A stretch of 64,000 nt of DNA from Lachnospiraceae bacterium (GTDB taxonomy: Bacteria; Bacillota; Clostridia; Lachnospirales; Lachnospiraceae), in contig JAAUZC010000044.1 in NCBI GenBank assembly GCA_014804795.1, positions 62,001 to 126,000 of the forward strand. Reading direction: 5' to 3'. The position numbers were made by a program, and so were the translations under genes. This document shows, in pieces, positions 25,050-34,456 of this stretch (within the stretch, counting starts at the first letter, position 1; the number at the start of each line of letters is the position of its first letter). The notes beneath the pieces were generated by a model that worked only from the letters and a program-made list of their open reading frames with translations, searched no databases and was not told the origin of the DNA.

Positions 25050-25745
25050 TCACTCAAATTCTGTCCAAATACTCCTTTGCTTTTCTCTTATTTCTTCAGC
25101 TTCTTTTATTTTTATAATTAGATTCGGTGAACTTCCGAATACTAACGCATTATCCGGAACTACATCATTTTTCACCATACACCCGGCAGATATAATCACA
25201 TTATTCCCTATTTTAGCATTTCCAATAATACTGCTATGAGCATACATCAACACATTGTTACCGATTTCGGGATAGTTAATAGTTCCTTGTTTATTTCTTT
25301 GCCCTCCTACTGTACATCCCTGATAAAAGAAAAATCTATCTCCATACTTTGCTCGTCCCATAACGCTCCCTACCGGATGTTCCGCATAAAATACTGCTGG
25401 CAACTCAATCGGATAATACCAGTCACAGGAATGCATAATTTTATTCAGATAATAAATAATATCTGCCTCCCTTGTCATCCCCCCACGATTATAAATAGAA
25501 TTAGATAAAAGATATAAAAATATAGAGTATTGCACAGAATTATAAGGAGAAAATTCAGGCTCATATGCCTGTTTCCATATATATTTATTAGTTCGTTTAT
25601 TCAGACATTGAAATATTGTATCTAATCTGTCAAGTGTCGCATCCACTCCCTCTCTAATTAACGCTGTATCATATTTTCCCCAATAAGAGGACAATTGGCT
25701 AAATAAATTATTCTCTAAATTATCTCTGCCATCCAGAATAATCAT
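25050..25745 (-). CDS. Serine-acetyltransferase-like hexapeptide acyltransferase
   Basis: 231 aa. An N-terminal helical part resembles CysE-type proteins. A left-handed beta-helix (about residues 125-215) follows, with HPVGSVMGRAKYGDRFFFYQGCTVGG, INYPEIGNNVLMYAHSS and IIGNAKIGNNVIISAGCMV. The active-site His of CysE (in AEHPVGSV) appears kept. In this locus it more likely O- or N-acylates a sugar than serine; that is inference from context. AGGAG lies 8 bases upstream of the ATG. The adjacent radical SAM and CMP-sugar genes lie on the same strand. Confidence 0.78.
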   Translation of the reverse strand: MIILDGRDNLENNLFSQLSSYWGKYDTALIREGVDATLDRLDTIFQCLNKRTNKYIWKQAYEPEFSPYNSVQYSIFLYLLSNSIYNRGGMTREADIIYYLNKIMHSCDWYYPIELPAVFYAEHPVGSVMGRAKYGDRFFFYQGCTVGGQRNKQGTINYPEIGNNVLMYAHSSIIGNAKIGNNVIISAGCMVKNDVVPDNALVFGSSPNLIIKIKEAEEIREKQRSIWTEFE

Positions 25746-26006
25746 AATACACTCTCCTGTATAATTCCCTTGATATATACATCAGTTGATGCAAAATGCA
25801 AATAACTGAAAATACATTATACAGACTATCCTATCAGAACACTCTTTTTTCCAAAAACAAAACCGTGATAAAATCTCTCCAACTCCGTTCTCCCACCATC
25901 TATATTGTCTTTGGCTCAACGGGAATCAACGGTTTGAGTGTGATTTCCGTATATGGTTTCAATCACGTTCCAAGTCCCCCTGCCATAATGATGCAGGCTC
26001 TCAGAT

Positions 26007-26984
26007 CTACTCCAAAGAAAACCTTTCCAGTCCTTTCATTCTTAAAGTACAGTCTTCACATATCGTATCTGATAAAGACTCCTTATTCAAAAACAATTTT
26101 CTATAGGCTTTGTATTTTTCACTATTCCATGCATTTATAAGGTTAAAATCCTGCTTTAAATCATAAAAAACACAATTTGTATCATATGCCTCACTACACG
26201 GCACAACCTCCAGATTAGCATTTATATACATCGTATCGAACAATAAAGGACAGATAAAATCTGATTTCACCTCTGTCTGTGAATCATCAATAACCTGATA
26301 ATCCTTTATAAACTGCTCATCACAACTAAGTCTCTGAAGCACAACCGGAATAAACAAGATATCATCAACATACTCACCAAATAATTTTTTAAAGTCTTCC
26401 TGTATTCCAAGCGTTTTTTTCGTAATTACACAAGATACTGATGTTGAAACTTTCAGTGAATTATCTTTGATATAGTGGTGCATATATCTGAGATTCGCAA
26501 ACACTTTATCAAAGTCATCTCTCCCATGTAGCTCATGGTACATCTCTCTGTCTACTGCATTGATTGATACTCTAATACTGTCAATCCCTGCATCCAGCAC
26601 TTCCTTCATCCTGTCCGGTGTTGCCAAAGCGCCATTCGTAGTAATAAACGTATAGGCATAACCTGCTTTTTTAGCATATGAAACAATCTCTGCCAACTCC
26701 TTGTACAGAAAAACGTCTCCCGCTATATGGAATCCAATTTCCTTTTTCCCAATTCCACATTCTTTTGCCATATCAATCAACGCTATTGCATCCTTTTTTT
26801 TCATGGTTGTCAAAAAAAGTTTGCCAGGTGCATATTTACCGTGGAAAGGGCAAAACACACAGGACTGATTACATGTACTGTTTAACTCGATATTCAAAGA
26901 CTGGGGTAATGGCGGATTTTCACATAAATTGAAAACTGTCCCGAACCGCTCTCCCAAACGTTTTCTCATTGTTCCATTACCCAT
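26007..26984 (-). CDS. Radical SAM/SPASM protein, capsule-locus copy 1
   Basis: 325 aa. Radical SAM 4Fe-4S motif CNQSCVFC (Cys 38, 42, 45), a TTNGAL strand and INAVDREMYHELHG in the barrel. A SPASM-type C-terminus has several Cys (CPLL, VPCSEAYDTNC, CEDCTLR), which implies extra clusters. AGGA precedes the ATG. Radical SAM proteins inside polysaccharide loci can modify sugars (for example dehydration or epimerisation) or a tailoring peptide; the substrate is not deducible. It lies between the acyltransferase and the second CMP-sugar synthetase. Confidence 0.85.
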   Translation of the reverse strand: MGNGTMRKRLGERFGTVFNLCENPPLPQSLNIELNSTCNQSCVFCPFHGKYAPGKLFLTTMKKKDAIALIDMAKECGIGKKEIGFHIAGDVFLYKELAEIVSYAKKAGYAYTFITTNGALATPDRMKEVLDAGIDSIRVSINAVDREMYHELHGRDDFDKVFANLRYMHHYIKDNSLKVSTSVSCVITKKTLGIQEDFKKLFGEYVDDILFIPVVLQRLSCDEQFIKDYQVIDDSQTEVKSDFICPLLFDTMYINANLEVVPCSEAYDTNCVFYDLKQDFNLINAWNSEKYKAYRKLFLNKESLSDTICEDCTLRMKGLERFSLE

Positions 26985-27037
26985 TTTACTGTCCTCCCAG
27001 TAATCCGTATTTTAAAATAACTTTGCCAATATATACT

Positions 27038-27733
27038 TCATCCATTGTGTGAATAATGTTCTATCATTTGTTCTGCCAGAAAAAAATCATACTCCGTATC
27101 TATATCCACGGACCTTTCCTGACTCATAATGTATGCATAACTGCCCTTACCGTATAAATCAAACTGCATTTCCGAATCGTCAATCCTGCACATAAAAATC
27201 GCGCCGTTTAACTGGTAATATCTTGGCAAATCCTGCCTTCTCTTACTTAATACCTTTTGACTGATAAATCCCTCTAAACTATTGTCCGACTGTAATATAT
27301 TACATAATAATGGTGAAGTTTCCGCCTCACATACGCTGGCAACAAAATCCGCATTCTTTTCTTTATATAATTTATATGCGCTGATAATATCATCCACTGT
27401 CCTAAGTGGAGAAGTCGGCTGTAACAATGTTACCATCTCAAACTCCACACCCTGCCCCCGATACCTGTTTAAGACCTCCCTTACCACGTCCCAGGATGTT
27501 GCATGATCTGATGAATTTTCCATACTTCTTAAAAAGGGAACCTTTGCGCCACAGGATACAGCAATGTCAGCATATTTTTGTGAATCTGTAGAAACCATTA
27601 CTTCATCAAAGCATTCACTTTTAATCGCTGCCTCTATCGAATATCCCATTAACGGTTTTCCATGCAATTTTCTTATATTTTTATCGACTACTCCTTTGGT
27701 TCCACTTCGTGCTGGTATGATTGCCAGATTCAT
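27038..27733 (-). CDS. Acylneuraminate cytidylyltransferase family, copy 2
   Basis: 231 aa with LAIIPARSGTKGVVDKNIRKL, VSTDSQKYADIA, LLQPTSPLRTVDDI, KRRQDLPRYYQLNGAIFM and SVDIDTEYDFFLAE, the last being the metal site. Clearly related to but distinct from the copy at 22711-23409, so two different CMP-sugars, or a duplicated function, are possible. It starts the minus-strand sub-operon 27733 to 25050. Confidence 0.88.
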   Translation of the reverse strand: MNLAIIPARSGTKGVVDKNIRKLHGKPLMGYSIEAAIKSECFDEVMVSTDSQKYADIAVSCGAKVPFLRSMENSSDHATSWDVVREVLNRYRGQGVEFEMVTLLQPTSPLRTVDDIISAYKLYKEKNADFVASVCEAETSPLLCNILQSDNSLEGFISQKVLSKRRQDLPRYYQLNGAIFMCRIDDSEMQFDLYGKGSYAYIMSQERSVDIDTEYDFFLAEQMIEHYSHNG

Positions 27734-28476
27734 TCGCTCATTTTCTCCATTTTACATTAATCATCATATTATCTCTTTGTGACGTCCCGCATTTCCATAC
27801 ATTGTATATGTCCGTCTTATAACATTATAACAACTCAGCTACGGCTATAGGCCCCCTGCCGTATCCTTTACATAGTTAAAATCACTGGCTAGCGTGAACG
27901 TTCCAGCTTAATTGCCGTTTTCCCTGCTAACAGTTGCGTAATAATTGTAAGAATCACCGCTGAATATATTGCCTGGATGAGAATTTTTGTCTAAAATAAT
28001 GATATCTTTAGAACGGAAAAGGAAATAAAATCTCCTGCACAATGTCAAAGCCCATTCAGAATATTCCATTATTGCTTTTATATTTTACAATTTTCGAAAT
28101 TTTCTGATATATCAGATCACCTGATTATATACCACAAGGCAAATACTTAGCATCAATTTTAATTCTCATCCCCCTATATTGTCAAGTGATTTTCGGTTCT
28201 TTCTTGTCAAATTATAGGGGAATTATAGTTGGCAAAAATAAAAGGAACATAAGAGAAGGAGGCTGAAACTTCTTCCCAATCATACAGATTTGATTTTCTT
28301 GACTTTCCGACAACTGTTAGGTACTATAAATGTAAGACTAGATACAACCTTTATGGAAATGAAAATAAGCGAAAGACTACCCCCTTTCAAAATGAAATAT
28401 ACTTTTTGTATTAGCAGTCTTATTTTTTGCTTCCAAATAGAAAAGTTCTTTGCACAAAAGAAAAGGAACAATGGTT
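27734..28476. other. Divergent intergenic region with an inverted repeat
   Basis: About 740 AT-rich bases between divergent transcription units. No convincing gene; a plus-strand frame at 28290-28541 has low-complexity content and no ribosome site. An inverted repeat CCCCTATA...TATAGGGG with internal TTGTCAA direct repeats lies at 28171-28220. Promoters for the flanking genes presumably lie here but I could not fix them. Confidence 0.5.
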
Positions 28477-29856
28477 ATGGTATTCTCATCCACAGTTTTT
28501 TTATTTCTCTTTTTACCTCTGGTATTGATCGGTTATTATAATCCCGTGATAAAAAGCAGGAAATTCAAAAATGTCTTCCTGCTTTTGGCAAGCCTCCTGT
28601 TTTATTGGTGGGGTGAGCCTGTTTTTGTGTTTCTGATGATATTTTCCATTCTGACCACCTGGTATTTGGGAATCAAGCTTCAGCAAACCCGAAGCAAAAA
28701 GATTCTCATCATAGGTATCAGCTACCATACGGCACTTCTGTTTATCTTTAAATATCTGACTTTTGCCGCCAGAGAACTTGGCCTATTGATACACCTTGAC
28801 CTACCGACCATTCAGATAGCCTTGCCCATTGGCATCTCATTTTTTACGTTTCAACTGATGTCTTATCTTTTTGACATCTATTATCAGGATGCCGAAGCCC
28901 AGAGAAGCCCTCTCTATGTGGGTTTGTATACTGCGTTGTTTCCCCAGCTTATTGCAGGACCGATTGTAAGATATAAGCAGGTGGCCCTGCAGATCAGTGA
29001 CCGGGAAGAAAGTTTTTCAAAGATATCCGTCGGTATGCACCGGTTTGTTTACGGTCTTGGCAAAAAAGTACTCATTGCCGATTACATGGCCGTAATTGCT
29101 GATAAAGTGTTTTCTGAACCGGGAACCCACTCTGTGCTGACGGCGTGGCTGGGAATAATCGCGTATACGTTTCAAATTTATTTTGACTTTTCCGGATATT
29201 CAGATATGGCTATCGGACTCGGAAAAATGTTTGGGTTCGACTTCGCAGAAAATTTTAATTATCCTTATATTTCAAAGAGTATTACGGAATATTGGAAAAG
29301 ATGGCATATTTCCATGGGATCCTGGTTTCGGGATTATATTTATATCCCCTTGGGCGGAAGCCGCAAGGGAAAAAAAAGATGGATCTTCAATCTTTTTATA
29401 GTCTGGCTTCTCACCGGAATATGGCACGGGGCAAATTGGACTTTTATTTTGTGGGGCCTTTTATTTTTTGTAGTCCTTCTGTTAGAAAAGATCACAGATT
29501 TTCCCAAAAAGATTGGGATTTTTTCCTATCTGTACGTAGGTCTGGTCTTAATATTTACAGGTGTTGTAATTCGTTCCGAAAGTCTCACAGAAGCGGCAGC
29601 TTATATCGGCAACATGATAGGAATTGGTGCAGGATATGTTTATGACACTGATTTTACATATCTGTTGAAAGGCAGCTTTTTCCTCCTATTAATCGCTGCC
29701 GTCGGATCTACACCGATATTTCCAAAATGCCGAGATGCCCTTCAGAAAAGGCATATGGGATGGATAGAGGAGATTTGGCTGCTGCTCGTATTCGTGTGGT
29801 CGATTCTGGCGGTTGTAAGTTCCTCATATAATCCGTTCATCTATTTTAATTTTTGA
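28477..29856 (+). CDS. MBOAT-family O-acyltransferase (AlgI/DltB-like)
   Basis: Membrane-bound acyltransferase that moves acetyl groups across the membrane to decorate a surface polysaccharide. About 459 aa and around eleven hydrophobic segments. ATG 28477 (MVFSSTVFLFLFLPL) is chosen over the ATG at 28471 because this N-terminus is typical of AlgI-like proteins; AAAGGA precedes both. Family motifs include PIGISFFTFQLMSYLFD, FPQLIAGPIVRY, DFSGYSDMAIGLGKMFG, YWKRWHISMGSWFRDYIYIP and the catalytic-type GIWHGANW. It is 27 bases upstream of the DHHW protein, its usual partner. Confidence 0.93.
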   Translation: MVFSSTVFLFLFLPLVLIGYYNPVIKSRKFKNVFLLLASLLFYWWGEPVFVFLMIFSILTTWYLGIKLQQTRSKKILIIGISYHTALLFIFKYLTFAARELGLLIHLDLPTIQIALPIGISFFTFQLMSYLFDIYYQDAEAQRSPLYVGLYTALFPQLIAGPIVRYKQVALQISDREESFSKISVGMHRFVYGLGKKVLIADYMAVIADKVFSEPGTHSVLTAWLGIIAYTFQIYFDFSGYSDMAIGLGKMFGFDFAENFNYPYISKSITEYWKRWHISMGSWFRDYIYIPLGGSRKGKKRWIFNLFIVWLLTGIWHGANWTFILWGLLFFVVLLLEKITDFPKKIGIFSYLYVGLVLIFTGVVIRSESLTEAAAYIGNMIGIGAGYVYDTDFTYLLKGSFFLLLIAAVGSTPIFPKCRDALQKRHMGWIEEIWLLLVFVWSILAVVSSSYNPFIYFNF

Positions 29857-29883
29857 GACAGCTTGACAAGGTGGTGGTATAAA

Positions 29884-31284
29884 ATGAAAGAGAATGGAAA
29901 AGCAGCGTATCTGGCAACAGGGATTTGTTTGAGCATATTGGTCTTATTCATGCTTTCTATAGGTGTTCGTCTGGGCACGCAGCAGATATTGATAAAACGA
30001 ATGAGGATGGAAAATGTCTTTACCCATCTCGTATTTTGGGATCAGCCAAACCTGGCGAGCACATCGAATATAGATATAGATTGGCAGGCATTATACCCTT
30101 TTGAGGAAACTGAGCCGGTGACAGGCAGACCAGAAAGCTGGTGCTTTAATCTAGCGGATTCTTATGCCACAACGGTCCAAACCTTGAAAGATAAGATAGA
30201 GCGTTATAGCATCGATTTTCTAACAGGGCGCGGGCTGATGATCGGATGGTACAGAAACTATAACTCTCTGACAGGCTGGCGGATTCCCGAAATCTGCACA
30301 GACAGCAAAATCATCTATATGAAGAATGGATATCTTGCCGAAGAGGTGCCTCGGACATCCGAAAACGCCATGGCGGAAATTGGGAATGCTGTTCTGGATT
30401 TTTCAAGATATCTGGAAGATGTTGAAATCCCCCTTTATTACATCAATGCCGGTGGAAAAGTAAACCCTGAAGATAAAGAACTGTATCCCCAGGATATTAT
30501 ACGAGAATTCTCCAATGAAAATCAAGACGCGCTATTAAAAGCACTTTCTGACAGGGGTATAAATACTCTGGATCTGCGGGAAACTATGCTGTCAGAGGAT
30601 TTGGACTGGTATGCGGCATATTATAAGACAGACATTCATTGGAAAGTTGAAACCGGTCTATGGGCTGCCCGGACGATTGCTCAGATGTTAAATGAACAGG
30701 AAGGATTTGAGTTTGATTCCCATTTGTTTGAGGAATCCTCTTATGTGATGACCACCTATGAGGATTGTTTTCTGGGCGAGCTAGGACGAGGTTGTACCGC
30801 TTTTGCACCGGACAGAGAATCCTACACCTGTATATTGCCCCGTTTCGAGACTGATTTCGCTGTGGAAATCCCCAGCAGCGGAGTGATGCGAGCAGGTTCC
30901 TACAAGGAAGCGCTTTATGATTATGAACATCTGCAAAATGTGCTGAGCTATTCAGACAGTGATCACCTGACCCTGACACAACTGGATGCATATTATTCTG
31001 TCACATGGCGTAATGATGCGGTGGGCATTTTTAAAAATAACAGCACAAAAGATAATGCGGATAAAAAAATATTGATGCTACAGGATTCCTATTCATGGTA
31101 TTCCACAACTTATCTGGCCTGTGATGCAGGAGAAATCCATGTCATTCACCCTGAACAGTTTGATGGCTCCATTCGCGCTTACGTGAAAGAGTTGCAGCCG
31201 GACGTGGTCATCGTCATGTATTGCGGGCGGAATATAAAAGCCATAGATTTGAGTTCACACACCAGTATGTTTGATTTTCGATAG
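29884..31284 (+). CDS. DHHW/AlgX-like acetylation partner protein
   Basis: 466 aa, starting at ATG 29884 behind AAGGTGGTGG. One N-terminal membrane segment (about residues 8-30) and a large extracytoplasmic SGNH-like domain. The DHHW signature reads TDIHWKVETGLWAA, and the C-terminal nucleophile motif reads MLQDSYSWYSTTYL. The pairing with an MBOAT protein is the standard O-acetylation cassette. A decayed copy of this gene, with the intact DHHW spelling, lies at 42988-44045 on the other strand. Confidence 0.85.
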   Translation: MKENGKAAYLATGICLSILVLFMLSIGVRLGTQQILIKRMRMENVFTHLVFWDQPNLASTSNIDIDWQALYPFEETEPVTGRPESWCFNLADSYATTVQTLKDKIERYSIDFLTGRGLMIGWYRNYNSLTGWRIPEICTDSKIIYMKNGYLAEEVPRTSENAMAEIGNAVLDFSRYLEDVEIPLYYINAGGKVNPEDKELYPQDIIREFSNENQDALLKALSDRGINTLDLRETMLSEDLDWYAAYYKTDIHWKVETGLWAARTIAQMLNEQEGFEFDSHLFEESSYVMTTYEDCFLGELGRGCTAFAPDRESYTCILPRFETDFAVEIPSSGVMRAGSYKEALYDYEHLQNVLSYSDSDHLTLTQLDAYYSVTWRNDAVGIFKNNSTKDNADKKILMLQDSYSWYSTTYLACDAGEIHVIHPEQFDGSIRAYVKELQPDVVIVMYCGRNIKAIDLSSHTSMFDFR

Positions 31285-31287
31285 CGG

Positions 31288-31584
31288 AGGAAAAATCTTA
31301 AACTGCGAAAAAGTTTGATGAAGAAGCGTTGTCCAAATATAAAGGTGTAAAAATGAAGTCGGTGTCAATCATTGAAAAGCACAGTGTAGCTGAAGTAGCT
31401 CATTTTTTGAAAACGCCGTGCACTACGCTGATAAAATTATTATACAAAACAGAGTATACAAGAGTATTCCAGGAAGGAATGCAGGCGGGAGGTTATGCTC
31501 ATCCCAAATGGTAATCAAAGAATCCTTTTGCGATAAAGGAATTGTCTTGTTTACAAAATTTGAGGGAATACGGAAAGGCCAGAT
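31288..31584 (+). repeat. Decayed leader of duplicated module A, copy 1
   Basis: Near-identical to parts of 34085-34456 (AAAAATCTTAAACT, AGTTTGATGAAGAA, the GCAGGCGGGAGGTTATGCTC word, and the stretch just before the GT11 start), with different internal indels in the two copies. Coding remnants run in two frames: one ends in GYAHPKW, the other continues KESFCDKGIVLFTKF. The parental protein is not recognised; part (EVAHFLKTPCTTLIKLLYK) resembles a helix-rich editing-type segment only loosely. Confidence 0.6.
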
Positions 31585-32030
31585 ATGGGGGGAAATATAA
31601 TTATTAATAAATATCGCAGCGGATTGGGGAACCAAATGTTTCAGTATGCATTCGGATTAAATCTTAAGACGTGCAAAATGTTTCGGAAAAAATCAGAAGA
31701 GACTTTATATTTACGAATGATTTGCCTTTACAACTGCAGGAGGTTCGAAAAAATATAGAAAACTGTAATGCCGTATTTATTCATCTGCGGGGAGGTGACT
31801 ATATAGACGATGCTGCCAATAGAAAGCTTTATGGTAATATATGCACCCCAAATTATTACAACAAAGCTGTTTCTATGATGAAAAGCCGTTTGGATGAGCC
31901 AGTATTTTATGTGTTTACAAACGATAGAAAATATGCGCAGTCTATATTGGGAAAAAACGAAGTGAATTATATCTCTGATCATATTGGCACAGCCTATGAA
32001 GACTGGATAGACATGATGTTAATGTCGAAA
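31585..32030 (+). pseudogene. Truncated GT11 fucosyltransferase, decayed copy
   Basis: The first 28 codons match the intact GT11 gene at 34457 almost exactly (SGLGNQMFQYAFGLN). The sequence then jumps 289 bases ahead (relative to the intact copy) to the part encoding QNVSEKIRRDFIF, which shifts the frame. The rest follows the intact gene through HLRGGDYID to the DWIDMMLMSK region and is then joined to the 3' part of a GT2 gene. It cannot make a functional enzyme. Confidence 0.9.
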
Positions 32031-32305
32031 TTATTATTGTATTATTGTTATGGGGTGCTAAGGAACAGTAGGCTGCGCAGAAAAATATATCTGACAGATT
32101 CACATTTCGCGCAGCAGTACAGGAACTGAAAGACTACGCTGATCTTTTGGAATACAGGGAGGCTTTTGAAAAAGCCGATTTAAAAATATCACCTATAAAA
32201 ACGAAGTTTTTTCTGTTCCTTCTGAGACAGAGAATGTACCGGACGTTGATTGCAGTGTCTGTTATATATGAAAAATTTTTGAAGAAAAAATGTTACTGGA
32301 AGTAG
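32031..32305 (+). pseudogene. 3' fragment of a GT2 glycosyltransferase, decayed copy
   Basis: Matches 37385-37662, the last third of the intact second GT2 gene, from the GVLRNSRLRRK region to the same stop codon. The first GT2 gene and the first two thirds of the second are missing, a deletion of about 2.2 kb relative to copy 2. It is fused directly to the GT11 remnant. Confidence 0.88.
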
Positions 32306-32339
32306 ACAGCCATAGATATGTTTCATAGTGAGGGATGCC

Positions 32340-33866
32340 ATGTTACGGACTAAAAATTCCATTAAAAATATGAAATTTTCCCTGTTTTTCAGATTTCTCC
32401 GGATATTTGCGGCCTTTTTCAGACGCAAGATTTTTGTGCTTATGCTGACGCAGGAGTATCTGGGGTTAAATGGAACATTTTCCAACATCCTGGATATGCT
32501 GTCTATCGCAGAACTTGGAATTGGCGGTGCTATAACCTACAGCCTTTACAAACCGTTAGCAGAGCGGGATGAAAAACAGATTGCGGCTCGAATGACATTG
32601 TTTCGGCGGACTTACCACATTATTGGACTGGCAATTATTCTTCTGGGAGGCGCGCTTACCCCATTTCTGCCGCTGGTGATCCGGGATTTTCCGGATATTC
32701 CCCACATTTATCTGATCTATCTGCTTTTTTTGTCAAACTCGGCTCTGTCCTACTTTTTTTCTTACAAGCAAGCCCTGATTGTTGCAGACCAACAGCAGTA
32801 TATCATAACGACCTGCAGTTCCCTGCTTAGTATTCTACTTTACTTTGCACAGGCGCTGTTTCTCTGGTTGACGAAAAACTATTTTTTTTACTTGGGACTC
32901 CAGATTATTGTAACCATGCTGGAAAACCTGATCATTACATATATTGCCAATCAACGCTATCCGTATCTTAAGGCAAATCGGGACGAGCCAATCGAAGCAG
33001 AGGCCAAAAGGGAAATCGTAAAAAACACAAAAGCCATGATTATCCATAAAATGGGTGACACTGTTATACTCGGTGCGGATACTCTGCTGATTTCCAGTTT
33101 CTTTGGAACGGTTCTTGTCGGGCTGCATTCCAATTATATGATGATTACCCTTGCGCTAGCGTCAGTTTACAATCAATTTTTCAGTGCTTTGGTTGCGAGT
33201 GCTGGAAACCTGGGTGCGACTGCTGAACCAAAACATGTTTTGCGTGTGTTTCAAAGAGTGGACTTTGCTGGCAACTGGCTGTATGGATTTTCGGCAGTCT
33301 GTCTTACGGTTCTTTTGAATCCGTTTATTGAACTTTGGCTAGGGGAAGACTATCTGTTTGACCAGAGAATTGTCTGCCTGATTGTACTGAATTTTTATTT
33401 GAGTGGTATGCGGCGAGCAGTGCTAACCTTCAAGGATGCCGAAGGGCTCTACTGGCAGGACCGCTACAAAGCGGTTGTGGAAGCGTTGATTAATTTAACG
33501 GTATCTATGGTATTAGCGGCTTTTTTAGGGATTGCGGGAATTTTCATCGGTACGACTGTCAGCCTGTTGGCGACCAGTTTTTGGATAGAGCCTATGGTAG
33601 TATTTAAATATGGATTTCATTGTTCTGCGCGATCGTATTTTCTACATTATATTGAAAATACTTTGATTACTTTGTTGACGATCATAATAGTATGGCGTAT
33701 TTGTGAGGGTCTGCCGGGGACTGGTTTACCCCTGTTTATAGGAAAGATGGTAATGTGTGTGGTGGTTGGAAATATGGGTTATCTTGCGGTCTATTGTCGG
33801 CGAGACGAGTTCCGCTATTTTGTATGGTTATTACGTAATTTCATTTTTCAAAAGAAAAAGAGATGA
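32340..33866 (+). CDS. Wzx-type polysaccharide flippase
   Basis: 508-aa polytopic MOP-superfamily protein expected to flip undecaprenyl-linked repeat units. ATG 32340 (MLRTKNSIKNMKF) lies after GTGAGGG. It starts with an amphipathic helix, then about 12-14 membrane segments. Typical motifs include YLGLNGTFSNILDMLSIAELGIGGAITYSLYKPLAE near residues 40-75 and GLHSNYMMI around 255. Its first 22 bases are repeated at 37696-37717, marking the end of a duplicated block. Two further flippase genes in the locus are decayed, so this is the only intact one seen. Confidence 0.92.
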   Translation: MLRTKNSIKNMKFSLFFRFLRIFAAFFRRKIFVLMLTQEYLGLNGTFSNILDMLSIAELGIGGAITYSLYKPLAERDEKQIAARMTLFRRTYHIIGLAIILLGGALTPFLPLVIRDFPDIPHIYLIYLLFLSNSALSYFFSYKQALIVADQQQYIITTCSSLLSILLYFAQALFLWLTKNYFFYLGLQIIVTMLENLIITYIANQRYPYLKANRDEPIEAEAKREIVKNTKAMIIHKMGDTVILGADTLLISSFFGTVLVGLHSNYMMITLALASVYNQFFSALVASAGNLGATAEPKHVLRVFQRVDFAGNWLYGFSAVCLTVLLNPFIELWLGEDYLFDQRIVCLIVLNFYLSGMRRAVLTFKDAEGLYWQDRYKAVVEALINLTVSMVLAAFLGIAGIFIGTTVSLLATSFWIEPMVVFKYGFHCSARSYFLHYIENTLITLLTIIIVWRICEGLPGTGLPLFIGKMVMCVVVGNMGYLAVYCRRDEFRYFVWLLRNFIFQKKKR

Positions 33867-34456
33867 TTAAAAAATATTAAAAAGCGTCTTGATAATCTTA
33901 TCTTTGACAGTTTTGAAAGACAAAAATAGCTCCCAGCCCAGTGTTATAAGGTTTGAGGGCATTCTTTGCTTTTGCGTGAAAGTATAATGTTGCGTATATA
34001 ACAATATTTTTACTATAAATCTTTTGTCCGACGGATATTTCCGGTCATCTGAAAAAGATTTGCCAACGTTTACTTGACAGCAACAAGGAAAAATCTTAAA
34101 CTATGAAAATATTGAACTGTATCCATTAAACATGCTATAATAAAAAACACCTACGAGAGTTTTAAGAAAGTGGTTGACAAAATATATATTTCGTCAATGA
34201 ATTAAAAAACTGGCGGCATCATTTTTTACAATCGGGAAGGGTATCATTGTGGTGGAAAAGTTTGATGAAGAAACGTTGGCCAAATATAAGGGTGTAAAGC
34301 TGATGAAATTATTATACAAAGCAGGGTATACAGGAGTATTTCAGGAAAAAATACAGGCGGGAGGTTATGCTCATCCCGAATGGTAATCAAAGAATCCTTT
34401 TGCGATAAAGGAATTGTCTTGTTTACAAAATTTGAGGGAATACGGAAAGGCCAGAT
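33867..34456 (+). repeat. Intergenic gap and leader of duplicated module A, copy 2
   Basis: Bases 33867-34084 hold nothing I can assign. From 34085 the sequence repeats the leader of copy 1 (31288-31584): AAAAATCTTAAACT at the start, AGTTTGATGAAGAA near 34258, and then a nearly identical stretch up to the GT11 start. It encodes only frameshifted remnants of an unrecognised protein. Confidence 0.55.
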
